A DNA stretch of 64,000 nt from Hymenobacter mellowenesis. Lineage in GTDB: Bacteria > Bacteroidota > Bacteroidia > Cytophagales > Hymenobacteraceae. Positions within the stretch are counted from its first letter, which is position 1. Each line of letters starts with the position of its first letter. A model generated the notes under the pieces. That model had not been told where the DNA came from. It did no database searches and was given only the letters and a program-made list of their open reading frames with translations. The stretch lies in the NCBI RefSeq assembly GCF_030581005.1, contig NZ_JAUQSX010000006.1, forward strand, positions 248,001 to 312,000, read 5' to 3'. Made by a program: the position numbers and the translations under genes. This document shows positions 35,015 through 42,268 of the stretch, piece by piece.

Positions 35015-36387
35015 TATCCGAACTGGCCCTTTTACTGATAAAGCTAGCGGTTGCCATCGGGGTAAATGCGCTTTTCCTGCTCTGGCTGCTGCCGTGGGTG
35101 GCCCGCCAATGGCGCGAAGCCACCGGCTGGTGGCGCGGTGCTTTCGCGGTGGGCCTGGGCCTGCGGCTGGGCACCGGCCTGGCAAAAAACTGGCATCTGA
35201 AGCTGGATGCCAACTACATGAGCTCGGTGGGCGACGTGGTGACGGAACAGCTCTGGCTGGCGCCGTTGAATTTTTTGCAAATGCTGACGCAATCCGTCAC
35301 GGTGCTGCCGAATGTGACGGGCAAGTATTTGTTCGTTTATCAAAGCAGCTCCAACACTTGGAATCTTGCCAAGATATTGTCGCTGCTAAACCTGGGCTCT
35401 TTGGGCTGTGCACAGGTGAATTCGTTGTACTTGAGCGTGTTCACCTTTGTCGGGTGCTGGATGTTGGTGCGGGCACTGGCTACCTGTTTTCCGGCCACGC
35501 CCGCCGGGGCCGGGGTGGTGGCCTTGCTGCTGTGGCCTTCGGTGTGGTTCTGGGCCGCGGGCATCAGCAAGGAAGCCGTGCTGTTGGGCTCGGGCGCGTG
35601 GCTCACGGCGCGGGTATTTGCCTGGCTCTACGCCGGCGAAGCACCCGCATCGGCTCCGGCGGTGGCCCGGGGCGGAGGCTGGTGGGTGGGTACGGCCGCG
35701 CTGGCGGTTTTGCACGTGGCGATGCGCTATTTTTTCGCCTTGCCGCTGTTAGCCGTGTTGGCGGGGCTGGCGGTAGGGCGGGGGCTGGAGCGCCTGCTGC
35801 CCCGGCGGTGGGCGGCCGTGCTGGGAGTAGTTGCCGTGTTCGGGGTCGGGGCCTGGGTAGGGCCGGAAATTAGCGTAGCGTTTCGCCTGAATAAGTTTGT
35901 CTATCAGGTGATTAAAGTGTATAGCTACGACGTGGCTCAATCCGCTGACCGTCCGCATTTTGAGTACCCCGATTTGCGGCCCACGGCCAGCAGCATTGCC
36001 GCCCACGCTCCGCGGGCCGTGGCCAACGTATTCACCCAGCCGTGGCCGGGGCAGTCGCGCCAGCCGCTCTACCTGGCGGCCGGGCTTGAAAACGCGGTGC
36101 TGCTGCTGCTGCTGGCCCTGGCCGTCTGGGCCCTGGTGCGCGGGCGCGGGGGGCACCTGCCGTTCAGTGTGGTGTTCGCGCTGGGCGTATTTTGCGTGTT
36201 GCTGGCCTTTCTCATTGGCATCACCACGCCCAACCTGGGGTCGCTGCACCGCTACCGCAGCACTTTGCTGCCTTTTCTGCTCCTGTTGCTGCTCCAGAAC
36301 GACTATGCGGCCGGGGCTCTGCGTCGTCTGGTTTCGCGCATGCGGCCCTTCACGCAGTTCCGGCCCGCACGCACGCCAAACGCGTAA
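35011..36387 (+). CDS. Polytopic membrane protein, glycosyltransferase-39-like topology
   Basis: A 458-residue inner-membrane protein with about 10-12 hydrophobic segments and a long outer loop near residues 60-120. The pattern of WPSVWFWAAGISKEAVLLG, with a Glu after a long helix, is seen in polytopic polysaccharide-related proteins (EpsG/GT-C-like), but I cannot assign a family. It overlaps DUF2851 by 4 bp, so the two are translationally coupled. The TAA stop is part of a promoter-like box for the next gene. Confidence 0.75.
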   Translation: MISELALLLIKLAVAIGVNALFLLWLLPWVARQWREATGWWRGAFAVGLGLRLGTGLAKNWHLKLDANYMSSVGDVVTEQLWLAPLNFLQMLTQSVTVLPNVTGKYLFVYQSSSNTWNLAKILSLLNLGSLGCAQVNSLYLSVFTFVGCWMLVRALATCFPATPAGAGVVALLLWPSVWFWAAGISKEAVLLGSGAWLTARVFAWLYAGEAPASAPAVARGGGWWVGTAALAVLHVAMRYFFALPLLAVLAGLAVGRGLERLLPRRWAAVLGVVAVFGVGAWVGPEISVAFRLNKFVYQVIKVYSYDVAQSADRPHFEYPDLRPTASSIAAHAPRAVANVFTQPWPGQSRQPLYLAAGLENAVLLLLLALAVWALVRGRGGHLPFSVVFALGVFCVLLAFLIGITTPNLGSLHRYRSTLLPFLLLLLLQNDYAAGALRRLVSRMRPFTQFRPARTPNA

Positions 36388-36392
36388 CTTTG
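36385..36392 (+). promoter_or_regulatory. Candidate -7 promoter box for the NeuD-like gene
   Basis: TAACTTTG, a full match to TAnnTTTG, 66 bp upstream of the ATG at 36458 and overlapping the preceding stop codon. Confidence 0.4.
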
Positions 36393-36457
36393 CACCACGG
36401 TGCCGCCGCCGTCGGGCATTTTCCCCCGGCCCGTGCCACCCCTGCAACCCTAGTTAA

Positions 36458-37090
36458 ATGGAAAATCCTGTTATCATTCTTGGTGCCCAAACCGTGGGCA
36501 CCGCCGCCCTTGATGCCTTTCTCTCCAACGACGTAGTGGTGTATTGCCTGCTCGACGACGATAAAAAGCTGCAAGGCACCGAGCTGCTCGACGTGCCCGT
36601 GATGGGCAACACCGACGACGGCGAGCTGCTGAAACTGCTGGGCAAGAAGTGCGAAGTTTTTGTGGCCACCGAGGACACCGCCAGCCGCCGCAGCCTCACT
36701 GAGATGCTGCGCAACGAGTACGAAGCCGTGCCCGTGAATGCCATCCACGAGCGCGCAAGCGTCTCGAACCACGCCACCTTGGGCCACGGCAACTACGTGG
36801 GCCCCAACGCCGTGGTGGCCGCCACCGCCACCCTCGGCGACGGCTGCCTGGTGGGTGCCAACACTGTGGTAGAGGCCCGCGCCTCTATCGGCAATTTTGC
36901 CCAGCTGGGCAGCGGCGCCCTGCTGGGGGCCGACGTGCAGGTGGGCGAGCTGGCTTTCATCGGCGCGGGCGCCGTGGTGGTGGCCGGCGTCAAAATCGGC
37001 GACAAAGCCCGTGTGGGCGCCGGCTCGGTGGTAGTGGCCGACGTGCCCAACGGCCAGACCGTATTTGGCAACCCGGCGGTTAAGGTTTAA
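36458..37090 (+). CDS. NeuD/PglD-like sugar O-acyltransferase, hexapeptide repeat
   Basis: A 210-residue acyltransferase. The N-terminal Rossmann-like part (PVIILGAQTVGTAALDAFL, YCLLDDDKKLQG) is the PglD/NeuD N-terminal domain that holds a UDP-sugar or similar. Residues about 100-205 form a left-handed beta-helix of hexapeptide repeats (VGPNAVVAATATLGDGCLVGANTVV) and end FGNPAVKV, typical of trimeric acetyl-CoA-using enzymes. The catalytic His is probably in SNHATLGHGN. The acceptor sugar is unknown; no polysaccharide cluster is adjacent. Confidence 0.85.
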   Translation: MENPVIILGAQTVGTAALDAFLSNDVVVYCLLDDDKKLQGTELLDVPVMGNTDDGELLKLLGKKCEVFVATEDTASRRSLTEMLRNEYEAVPVNAIHERASVSNHATLGHGNYVGPNAVVAATATLGDGCLVGANTVVEARASIGNFAQLGSGALLGADVQVGELAFIGAGAVVVAGVKIGDKARVGAGSVVVADVPNGQTVFGNPAVKV

Positions 37091-37095
37091 CTTTT

Positions 37096-37183
37096 AGTTG
37101 TCAGTTGCTTGTTGTCAGTTGTGAGTGTTTTGCTTGGAATACGCTTCAACTGACAGGCAACTGACAACGAGCAACTGACAACT
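37096..37183. repeat. Low-complexity inverted repeat (agttgtcagttgc)
   Basis: The left arm is built of TTGTCAGTTG units and the right arm of CAACTGACAA units, ending directly before the trhO ATG. It is AT-richer than families A and B. Confidence 0.82.
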
Positions 37184-38131
37184 ATGAGCTATCAAGTTCT
37201 TCTTTATTACTGCTATACGCCCCTCGAAAACCCGGAGCAATTCCGGGATGAGCACCACCGCCTGTGCCTGGACCTGGACCTGCGCGGGCGCATCATCGTG
37301 GCGGCCGAGGGGCTGAATGGCACCGTTTCGGGCACAGTGGAAAGCTGCGCCCGCTACATGGCGGCCGTGAAAGCCGACTCACGCTTCGAGGCGCTGGAGT
37401 TCAAGGTTGACGAGGTGGCCGCGCACACTTTTCAGAAGCTGCATGTGCGCGTGAAACCCGAAATTGTGCACAGCAGCCTGCGCCACGTGCGGCCCCACGA
37501 AAAAACCGGCCAGCACCTCTCGCCCGAGGAGTTCAAGGCGCTGAAGGACCGCGACGACGTGGTGGTGGTAGACGTGCGCTCAGACTACGAGTACAACCTC
37601 GGACGTTTCAAAAACGCCGTGACGCTGGACATTGAGAACTTCCGGGACTTCCCGGAGCGGGTGGAGCGCCTGAAGGAGTTCAAGGACAAGAAAATCCTGA
37701 CCTACTGCACCGGCGGCGTGAAGTGCGAGAAAGCCAGCGCCTTCCTGCTGGAGCAGGGCTTCGAAAACGTGTACCAGCTGCACGGCGGCATCATCAAGTA
37801 CGGCATTGAGGCCGGGGGCGAGGATTTTGATGGCCAGTGCTACGTATTCGACAACCGCGTGGCCGTGGACGTGAACCGCGTAAACCCGACGGTGATTTCG
37901 CGCTGCCAGCACTGCCAGACGCCCAGCAACCGCCTCATCAACTGCGCCAACCCGCACTGCAACGCCCACCTGCCGCTGTGCGAGGCCTGCGGCGAAAAGC
38001 TGCAGGGCGCCTGCTCCGAAGCCTGCGCTGCCCACCCCGACAAGCGCGCCTACGACGGCACCGGCGCCTACCCCAAGCTCAGCAACCACTACAACCCCGC
38101 GCAGGGCCTGGCGTCTTACGCCAAAGCGTGA
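37184..38131 (+). CDS. trhO: tRNA uridine(34) hydroxylase TrhO (rhodanese-related)
   Basis: Oxygen-dependent tRNA U34 5-hydroxylation enzyme (315 aa), YceA family. The N-terminal acylphosphatase-like domain has YYCYTPLENPEQF and AAEGLNGTVSG. The rhodanese domain (about 120-220) includes VDVRSDYEYNLGRF, and the catalytic Cys is in TYCTGGVKCEKASAFL (near 174). The C-terminal part is Cys-rich (SRCQHCQTPSNRLINCANPHC, CEACGEKLQGACSEAC), as in many family members, and may bind metal. Confidence 0.94.
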   Translation: MSYQVLLYYCYTPLENPEQFRDEHHRLCLDLDLRGRIIVAAEGLNGTVSGTVESCARYMAAVKADSRFEALEFKVDEVAAHTFQKLHVRVKPEIVHSSLRHVRPHEKTGQHLSPEEFKALKDRDDVVVVDVRSDYEYNLGRFKNAVTLDIENFRDFPERVERLKEFKDKKILTYCTGGVKCEKASAFLLEQGFENVYQLHGGIIKYGIEAGGEDFDGQCYVFDNRVAVDVNRVNPTVISRCQHCQTPSNRLINCANPHCNAHLPLCEACGEKLQGACSEACAAHPDKRAYDGTGAYPKLSNHYNPAQGLASYAKA

Positions 38132-38234
38132 TTATGAATTAAGAATTATGAATTAAAAATTCGCAGTTAATCAATACCATGGTTTAGCTGCTTGAAAATT
38201 CATAATCCATAATTCATAATTTTTAATTCATAAT
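38131..38234. repeat. AT-rich inverted repeat (attatgaattaagaattatg)
   Basis: Arms of ATTATGAATTAA-type units at 38131-38162 and 38199-38234 around a ~36-nt loop. It begins on the last base of the trhO stop codon and ends 9 bp before the nucleoside phosphorylase start. Confidence 0.85.
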
Positions 38235-38243
38235 TTCCTTCCC

Positions 38244-39113
38244 ATGATTCCCAATTCCGAGCTCATCCTGAACCCCGACGGCAGCATTTATCATCTTAAC
38301 CTGCTGCCCGACCATATTTCCGACACCATCCTCACCGTGGGCGACCCCGGCCGGGTGGCCCAGGTGAGCCGGCATTTCGACTCGGTGGAGTTTGAAACCA
38401 CGCACCGCGAATTCGTGACGCACGTGGGCTACTACCGCGGCAAGCGCATCACGGTGCTGAGCACCGGCATGGGCACCGACAACATCGACATCGTGATGAA
38501 CGAACTGGATGCGCTAGTGAACATCGACTTCATGGCCCGCACTGTGCGCCCCGCCGAGGAGCGCATGAGTCTGCGCATCATCCGGCTGGGCACCAGCGGC
38601 AGCCTGCAGGCCGATGTGCCCATTGGCTCGGTGCTGGCCACTGAGCACGCCGTAGGCCTTGATAGCCTGATGCAATTCTACCCGCTGATGGAAACCGGCC
38701 TCGAAACCGAAATTGCCACCGAACTGCAGGCTACGCTGGGCCTACCCTTCGCGCCCTACGTGGTGCGCGGCTCCGACATCCTGCGCGAACAGTTGGGCGC
38801 CGGCATGGTAATGGGCAACACGCTCACCTGTCCCGGCTTCTACGGCCCGCAGGGCCGCAGCCTGCGCCTCGACCTGCGCACCCCCGACTACATTGCGCGC
38901 CTCCAGAACTTCCGCCACCAGAGTGCCGAGGGCGAGTTCCGCCTCAGCAACTTCGAAATGGAAACGGCCGGCTACTACTCCCTGGGCCGCCTGCTGGGCC
39001 ACGAGATGCTGTCGCTAAACGCCATTGTGGCCAACCGTGCCACCGGCGAATTTGCGGAGAATGCCGGTGCCGTGGTCGATGCCATGATTGAGCAGACTTT
39101 GCAGCGGCTGTAA
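38244..39113 (+). CDS. Nucleoside phosphorylase (uridine phosphorylase-like)
   Basis: PNP/UDP family enzyme (289 aa) that splits nucleosides with phosphate. LTVGDPGRVAQVSRHFDSVE is the phosphate-binding N-terminus, STGMGTDNIDIVMNEL the family core, RLGTSGSLQADVPIGSV the second phosphate motif and NFEMETAGYYSLGRLLGHE the ribose-binding Met-Glu motif. The base preference cannot be told with certainty. It ends with a family A repeat 5 bp after the stop. Confidence 0.9.
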   Translation: MIPNSELILNPDGSIYHLNLLPDHISDTILTVGDPGRVAQVSRHFDSVEFETTHREFVTHVGYYRGKRITVLSTGMGTDNIDIVMNELDALVNIDFMARTVRPAEERMSLRIIRLGTSGSLQADVPIGSVLATEHAVGLDSLMQFYPLMETGLETEIATELQATLGLPFAPYVVRGSDILREQLGAGMVMGNTLTCPGFYGPQGRSLRLDLRTPDYIARLQNFRHQSAEGEFRLSNFEMETAGYYSLGRLLGHEMLSLNAIVANRATGEFAENAGAVVDAMIEQTLQRL

Positions 39114-39117
39114 AAAA

Positions 39118-39233
39118 GAACGTCATGCAGAGCGCAGCGAATATCTTGCCCGCAATCAGTAAATCCTTGTGATTTGATTAGTGGTGGCGGGCAAGATGCT
39201 TCGCTGCGCTCTGCACGACGTTCCTGTTTGCGC
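39118..39233. repeat. Inverted repeat, family A (rightmost copy in the window)
   Basis: Arms GAACGTCATGCAGAGCGCAG and complement ending at 39233, with a 3-base deletion in the left arm (GCGAATATC against GCGAAGCATC) and one point change in the right (CACGACG). Loop AGTAAATCCTTGTGATTTG. This is the last such element in the window. Confidence 0.9.
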
Positions 39234-39248
39234 GCTTGGACTTGACTA

Positions 39249-39554
39249 CTAATAAAAATCAAACCCCAGCACCGCGCGCAACGGCAGCGAAGTGCCCGAT
39301 TTCAGCGTGAGGTGGTCGGCATCGGCGGCCCAGATGGTGGTGGCCACGCGCTTGGTTTCGCCGTCGGCGGTCTGGAAGTAGATGTCAAGCTTGCCGTGGT
39401 AGGCGTTGCCGAGGGTCACGGCGCGGTCGGCATCGGCGCGGCGGCGCTGGCGGGCGGCTTCGTCGGCCAGCACATCTTCGAGCGCGAAGTGCAGGGTGCC
39501 GATAACTTCTTTCTCAACAATCTCGACGGTGGGGGCAGTGGGGATAAACGACAT
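39249..39554 (-). CDS. Small conserved-looking hypothetical protein
   Basis: A 101-residue cytoplasmic protein with no signal. The sequence MSFIPTAPTVEIVEKEVIGTL then a helical ALEDVLADEAARQRRRADADRAVTLGNAYHG and strands KLDIYFQTADGETKRVATTIWAADADHLTLKSG suggests a small alpha/beta fold, similar in feel to short proteins found across Hymenobacter relatives. I do not recognise a named family. It reads against a background with no repeat or coding overlap, so it is likely real. Confidence 0.7.
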   Translation of the reverse strand: MSFIPTAPTVEIVEKEVIGTLHFALEDVLADEAARQRRRADADRAVTLGNAYHGKLDIYFQTADGETKRVATTIWAADADHLTLKSGTSLPLRAVLGFDFY

Positions 39555-39657
39555 AGCAAAGGCAAAAAAAAAGGGTGGGTATTCGAAATTGGGCGCTTAC
39601 GAATACCCACCTAAACGTTGTTTTAACCGCAACCGTCTACTTTTTTGCGGGAAAAAT

Positions 39658-40671
39658 CTACGGTAATTCAGCCAGGAATTCCATGGTGTCCACGCGGTCA
39701 GCGTATTCACTCACACCAGGCTGCTGCGCTTGGCCAAACGGCAGGCTGCCCGCAAACCGCGCCCCGGCCGACACCACGCACTGCGTTTGGGCTGCAATGT
39801 CGGTGAGTTGGTCGACCAGGTCGATTTCGCTGCTGTATTCGGCGTAGAAGACCATTGAAATAGGCGAAACCAGCGCCTCGCTGGGCCGAATGAGGAAGAA
39901 CCCGTTGTCGAAATGCGGCTCCCGATTCACCAGCAGGATGCTCTTGTTATAGTCGTAGTTGTTGTTGTATTTGTGGTGGTGCAGCACGGTTTCGAACGGC
40001 TGCAGCGCCTCCATCAGCGGCACGAAGTCGTAGCCGGCAGGCACGAAGAGCTTGCTCACGTTGCGGCAGCCCAGGCCGTAGTATTGGAATATATCTGCGC
40101 CAAGCCGGGCCAGTTCCTCCGCGCTTTCCTGGCCCGTGAGCACGGCCACGCTGGTGCGGTTGCGCCGGATGAGGTGGGGCTTTTTGCCAAAATAATACTC
40201 GAAATAGCGGGCCGTATTATCCGAGCCGGTGGCAATGAAAGCGTCGGCCGCATTCAGCCGTGGCAGCACCTGAATAAACTTCAGGAAGCGCGGTTCCAGC
40301 TTGGTCAGCTCCTCCAGCAGCCAGAGCATCAGCACAGTGTCATCGGCGCTGAGCTTGGCCAGCAGCACGTGCCCGTTGAGGAGCACACACAGCACGTCGT
40401 GAAAGCCCACCATGGGAATGTTGCCGGCCATCACCACCCCAATTTTGTGCACGGTGGTGGGCTCGGCCGGGTAGCGGCCGGCCCAGCGGCGCAGGGGTTC
40501 TTCGGCCAGCATGTGCGCGAGGCCGGCCACGGCCGCCGCCACGCTGGGCCGGTCAAACCAGGCATTTTGGTTGCGGGCGCGGGCCGCCAGCGCGGTCAGC
40601 TCGTCGGGGGAGAGGGAGGCGAGGCGGTGGCCCAGGGCCACAAAAGCAGCCAAACGTTCGGATTGATTCAT
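39658..40671 (-). CDS. Acyl-CoA reductase (LuxC-like)
   Basis: A 337-residue NADPH-dependent acyl-CoA reductase-type protein of the LuxC/aldehyde-dehydrogenase superfamily. VVMAGNIPMVGFHDVLCVLLNGH is the characteristic cofactor-binding region, AFIATGSDNTARYFEYYF and RRNRTSVAVLTGQESAEELARLG follow, and the likely nucleophilic Cys lies in YYGLGCRNVSKLFVP. It is shorter than true LuxC. In Bacteroidota this gene commonly sits divergent to a dicluster ferredoxin, as here, hinting at a joint redox role. Confidence 0.85.
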   Translation of the reverse strand: MNQSERLAAFVALGHRLASLSPDELTALAARARNQNAWFDRPSVAAAVAGLAHMLAEEPLRRWAGRYPAEPTTVHKIGVVMAGNIPMVGFHDVLCVLLNGHVLLAKLSADDTVLMLWLLEELTKLEPRFLKFIQVLPRLNAADAFIATGSDNTARYFEYYFGKKPHLIRRNRTSVAVLTGQESAEELARLGADIFQYYGLGCRNVSKLFVPAGYDFVPLMEALQPFETVLHHHKYNNNYDYNKSILLVNREPHFDNGFFLIRPSEALVSPISMVFYAEYSSEIDLVDQLTDIAAQTQCVVSAGARFAGSLPFGQAQQPGVSEYADRVDTMEFLAELP

Positions 40672-40767
40672 GAAGAAGAGATAGCAGCCCGGCGGCGCGC
40701 CGGGCGCCGAAAGGCAGGAATTGCCCGCAAAATTGAGCGAAACCGTGCAAACCCCGCCGTCGTTGGT

Positions 40768-40775
40768 TAATTTTG
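40768..40775 (+). promoter_or_regulatory. Candidate -7 promoter box for the ferredoxin gene
   Basis: TAATTTTG, matching TAnnTTTG, 94 bp upstream of the ferredoxin ATG in the divergent spacer. Confidence 0.4.
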
Positions 40776-40869
40776 TTGGGCCAAAGACCGGCGCGAGCCG
40801 CCCGTTTTACGTAAAGCTCGCTCAAACCGCTTTGGTTTCCCCCTTCACCCCCAGACCCCCCGACGCCCC

Positions 40870-41220
40870 ATGGCCATCATGATAACCGACGAGTGCATCA
40901 ACTGTGGTGCCTGCGAGCCGGAATGCCCCAACAACGCGATTTACGAAGGCGGCGCCCAGTGGCGCTGGGCCGATGGCACCTCGCTGAAAGAAGTGACTAC
41001 CGGCGACGGCGCCACGGTATCGGGCACCGCCCCCCAAACGCCGGTTTCGGATGAGTACTACTACATCGTATCGGACAAGTGCACCGAGTGCGTGGGCTTC
41101 CACGAGGAGCCGCAGTGCGCCGCCGTGTGCCCCGTGGACTGCTGCGTGGACGACCCCGACATGCGCGAAACCCGCGAGCGCCTGCTCGAAAAGAAAGAGT
41201 GGCTGCACATCGCCGCTTAA
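40870..41220 (+). CDS. 4Fe-4S dicluster ferredoxin
   Basis: A 116-residue electron carrier. Cluster motif 1 is [12 protein letters not shown] near the N-terminus; motif 2 is [18 protein letters not shown], which has an insertion between the second and third Cys typical of Alvin-type 2[4Fe-4S] ferredoxins. A ~45-residue loop between clusters contains [15 protein letters not shown]. Divergent from the acyl-CoA reductase gene and closed by a strong terminator. Confidence 0.94.
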   Translation: MAIMITDECINCGACEPECPNNAIYEGGAQWRWADGTSLKEVTTGDGATVSGTAPQTPVSDEYYYIVSDKCTECVGFHEEPQCAAVCPVDCCVDDPDMRETRERLLEKKEWLHIAA

Positions 41221-41230
41221 TTCGTTGCCC

Positions 41231-41278
41231 GCTCAACAAAAAAGGCCGCTTCATCCGAAGCGGCCTTTTTTGTTGAGC
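41231..41278. terminator. Strong bidirectional terminator
   Basis: A 22-bp perfect stem (GCTCAACAAAAAAGGCCGCTTC and complement) with a 4-nt loop and T6 runs, between the convergent ferredoxin and lipoprotein genes. Its architecture is nearly the same as the fbp terminator at 7817-7863. Confidence 0.94.
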
Positions 41279-41760
41279 TATTGGGGCGTTGGGGCCGCGG
41301 TTTGCGGGGTCAGCTTCACGCCGGTGTATTGTTTGGGGTTGTCGACGGAGGCAATGGGCTCAATGCTCCAGCGCTTGTCGTAGCGGCTCACGTTGGCCAG
41401 CTTAAGCAGGGTTTCGTAGTTGGCGGTGTGGCCGGACTTGGGTTTCACAAAAAAGCTGTTCACCCGGAGCGTAGCGGGGTCGTAGCTCACGTCCAGGCCC
41501 GTGGTGTCGTGCCAGTAGGTATACACGGTTTCGGCACTGCCGGAAGAGCCATTCTGCGACATGGTGTTCTGGTCGGGCCGGATGCCCTGGCCGGCCAGCG
41601 GCTGGGCAATTTCGTTGGCGTTCAGGCCCAGCAGCGCGGGCACATCAAAAGCACGGTTGATGGTGGGTGCAGACGCGGTAGCCGGAGCCTCGGTGGCCGG
41701 CTGGTCGGCGGTAGCGCAGCCCAGCAGGAAAGCCAACGGCAGGAGAGGGGAGTAGCGCAT
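41278..41760 (-). CDS. Small lipoprotein, unknown function
   Basis: A 160-residue lipoprotein: MRYSPLLPLAFLLGC gives a lipobox with Cys15, followed by an Ala/Thr/Pro linker. The folded part (about 45-150) starts NRAFDVPALLGLNANEIAQPL and contains WHDTTGLDVSYDPATLRVNSFFV, resembling small beta-lactamase-inhibitor-like or SmpA-like domains, though not assignable. It ends in the terminator it shares with the ferredoxin gene. Confidence 0.78.
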   Translation of the reverse strand: MRYSPLLPLAFLLGCATADQPATEAPATASAPTINRAFDVPALLGLNANEIAQPLAGQGIRPDQNTMSQNGSSGSAETVYTYWHDTTGLDVSYDPATLRVNSFFVKPKSGHTANYETLLKLANVSRYDKRWSIEPIASVDNPKQYTGVKLTPQTAAPTPQ

Positions 41761-41901
41761 AGTTTGAATATATTTAAGATGAAGCTTCTGTATACGAGCA
41801 AGAAAGGAATGTTGTCGAGAATTGATGCTTCAACCTGCTCTGAATCGCCAAATTCGCACTTTAAAATCAGCTTTGGATGCATTGTGGCAAAAGTGGAACC
41901 G

Positions 41902-41939
41902 GTCGCGCCGGAAAGGTCGCGCCGGAAAGGTCGCGCCGG
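41902..41939. repeat. Tandem repeat, 2.7 x 14 bp
   Basis: Units GTCGCGCCGGAAAG at 41902-41915 and 41916-41929, and a partial third unit GTCGCGCCGG-like from 41930. No divergence between units. Confidence 0.85.
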
Positions 41940-42067
41940 CTTCGCGATTCCGTTCAATGAGGGGCGGAGCTCGCCTAGCCGCAGCGTGGTTCAGGCTGTA
42001 GGGCAGCCCCGGAGCCTGGGTTAAAAAGAGGATGGGTTACCTTGGCCCGGTTGCCGGTATATAAGGG

Positions 42068-42087
42068 CACAGGCAGCGCTGCCTGTG
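42068..42087. promoter_or_regulatory. Perfect 20-bp palindrome, possible operator
   Basis: CACAGGCAGCGCTGCCTGTG has no loop and is followed by a short T-rich stretch. It is 181 bp upstream of the VWA gene start. An operator for a dimeric regulator is possible, or a weak hairpin. Confidence 0.35.
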
Positions 42088-42268
42088 TTTTGCCTCCCCC
42101 GGACCCGGCCCTTGGCGGCCGGCCGGCCCCGTCGGGCTGCCGCTGGATTTTCGTCGCGAAGAAACCCCAGCCGCCGCCCGTCCTCCGCAAAGTCGCGACT
42201 TGCGGCGGGACGTGTGACGGGCGCCGCCCGCCGGAGGCCGCTTTCCATCCCCCTATTTTTCTTTTCTC

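Larger units (their letters stand above)
41761..42268. other. Gene-free spacer with tandem 14-mer and 20-bp palindrome
   Basis: A 508-bp spacer upstream of the VWA lipoprotein gene. It holds 2.7 tandem copies of GTCGCGCCGGAAAG (41902-41939) and a perfect palindrome CACAGGCAGCGCTGCCTGTG (42068-42087). The second half is very GC-rich (GGCGGCCGGCCGGCC). Open frames here lack protein-like features. Confidence 0.6.

Noticed and set aside
4278..39233. Interpreting the family A hairpins as ordinary terminators
   Set aside because: Arms of ~36 bp with ~20-45-nt conserved loops and no T-runs, found in divergent spacers as well as after genes, do not fit intrinsic terminators; true terminators nearby look quite different.
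41902..41939. Possible start of a CRISPR array
   Set aside because: Only 2.7 contiguous units of 14 bp, with no spacers; it is a simple tandem repeat. No CRISPR or cas genes are seen.
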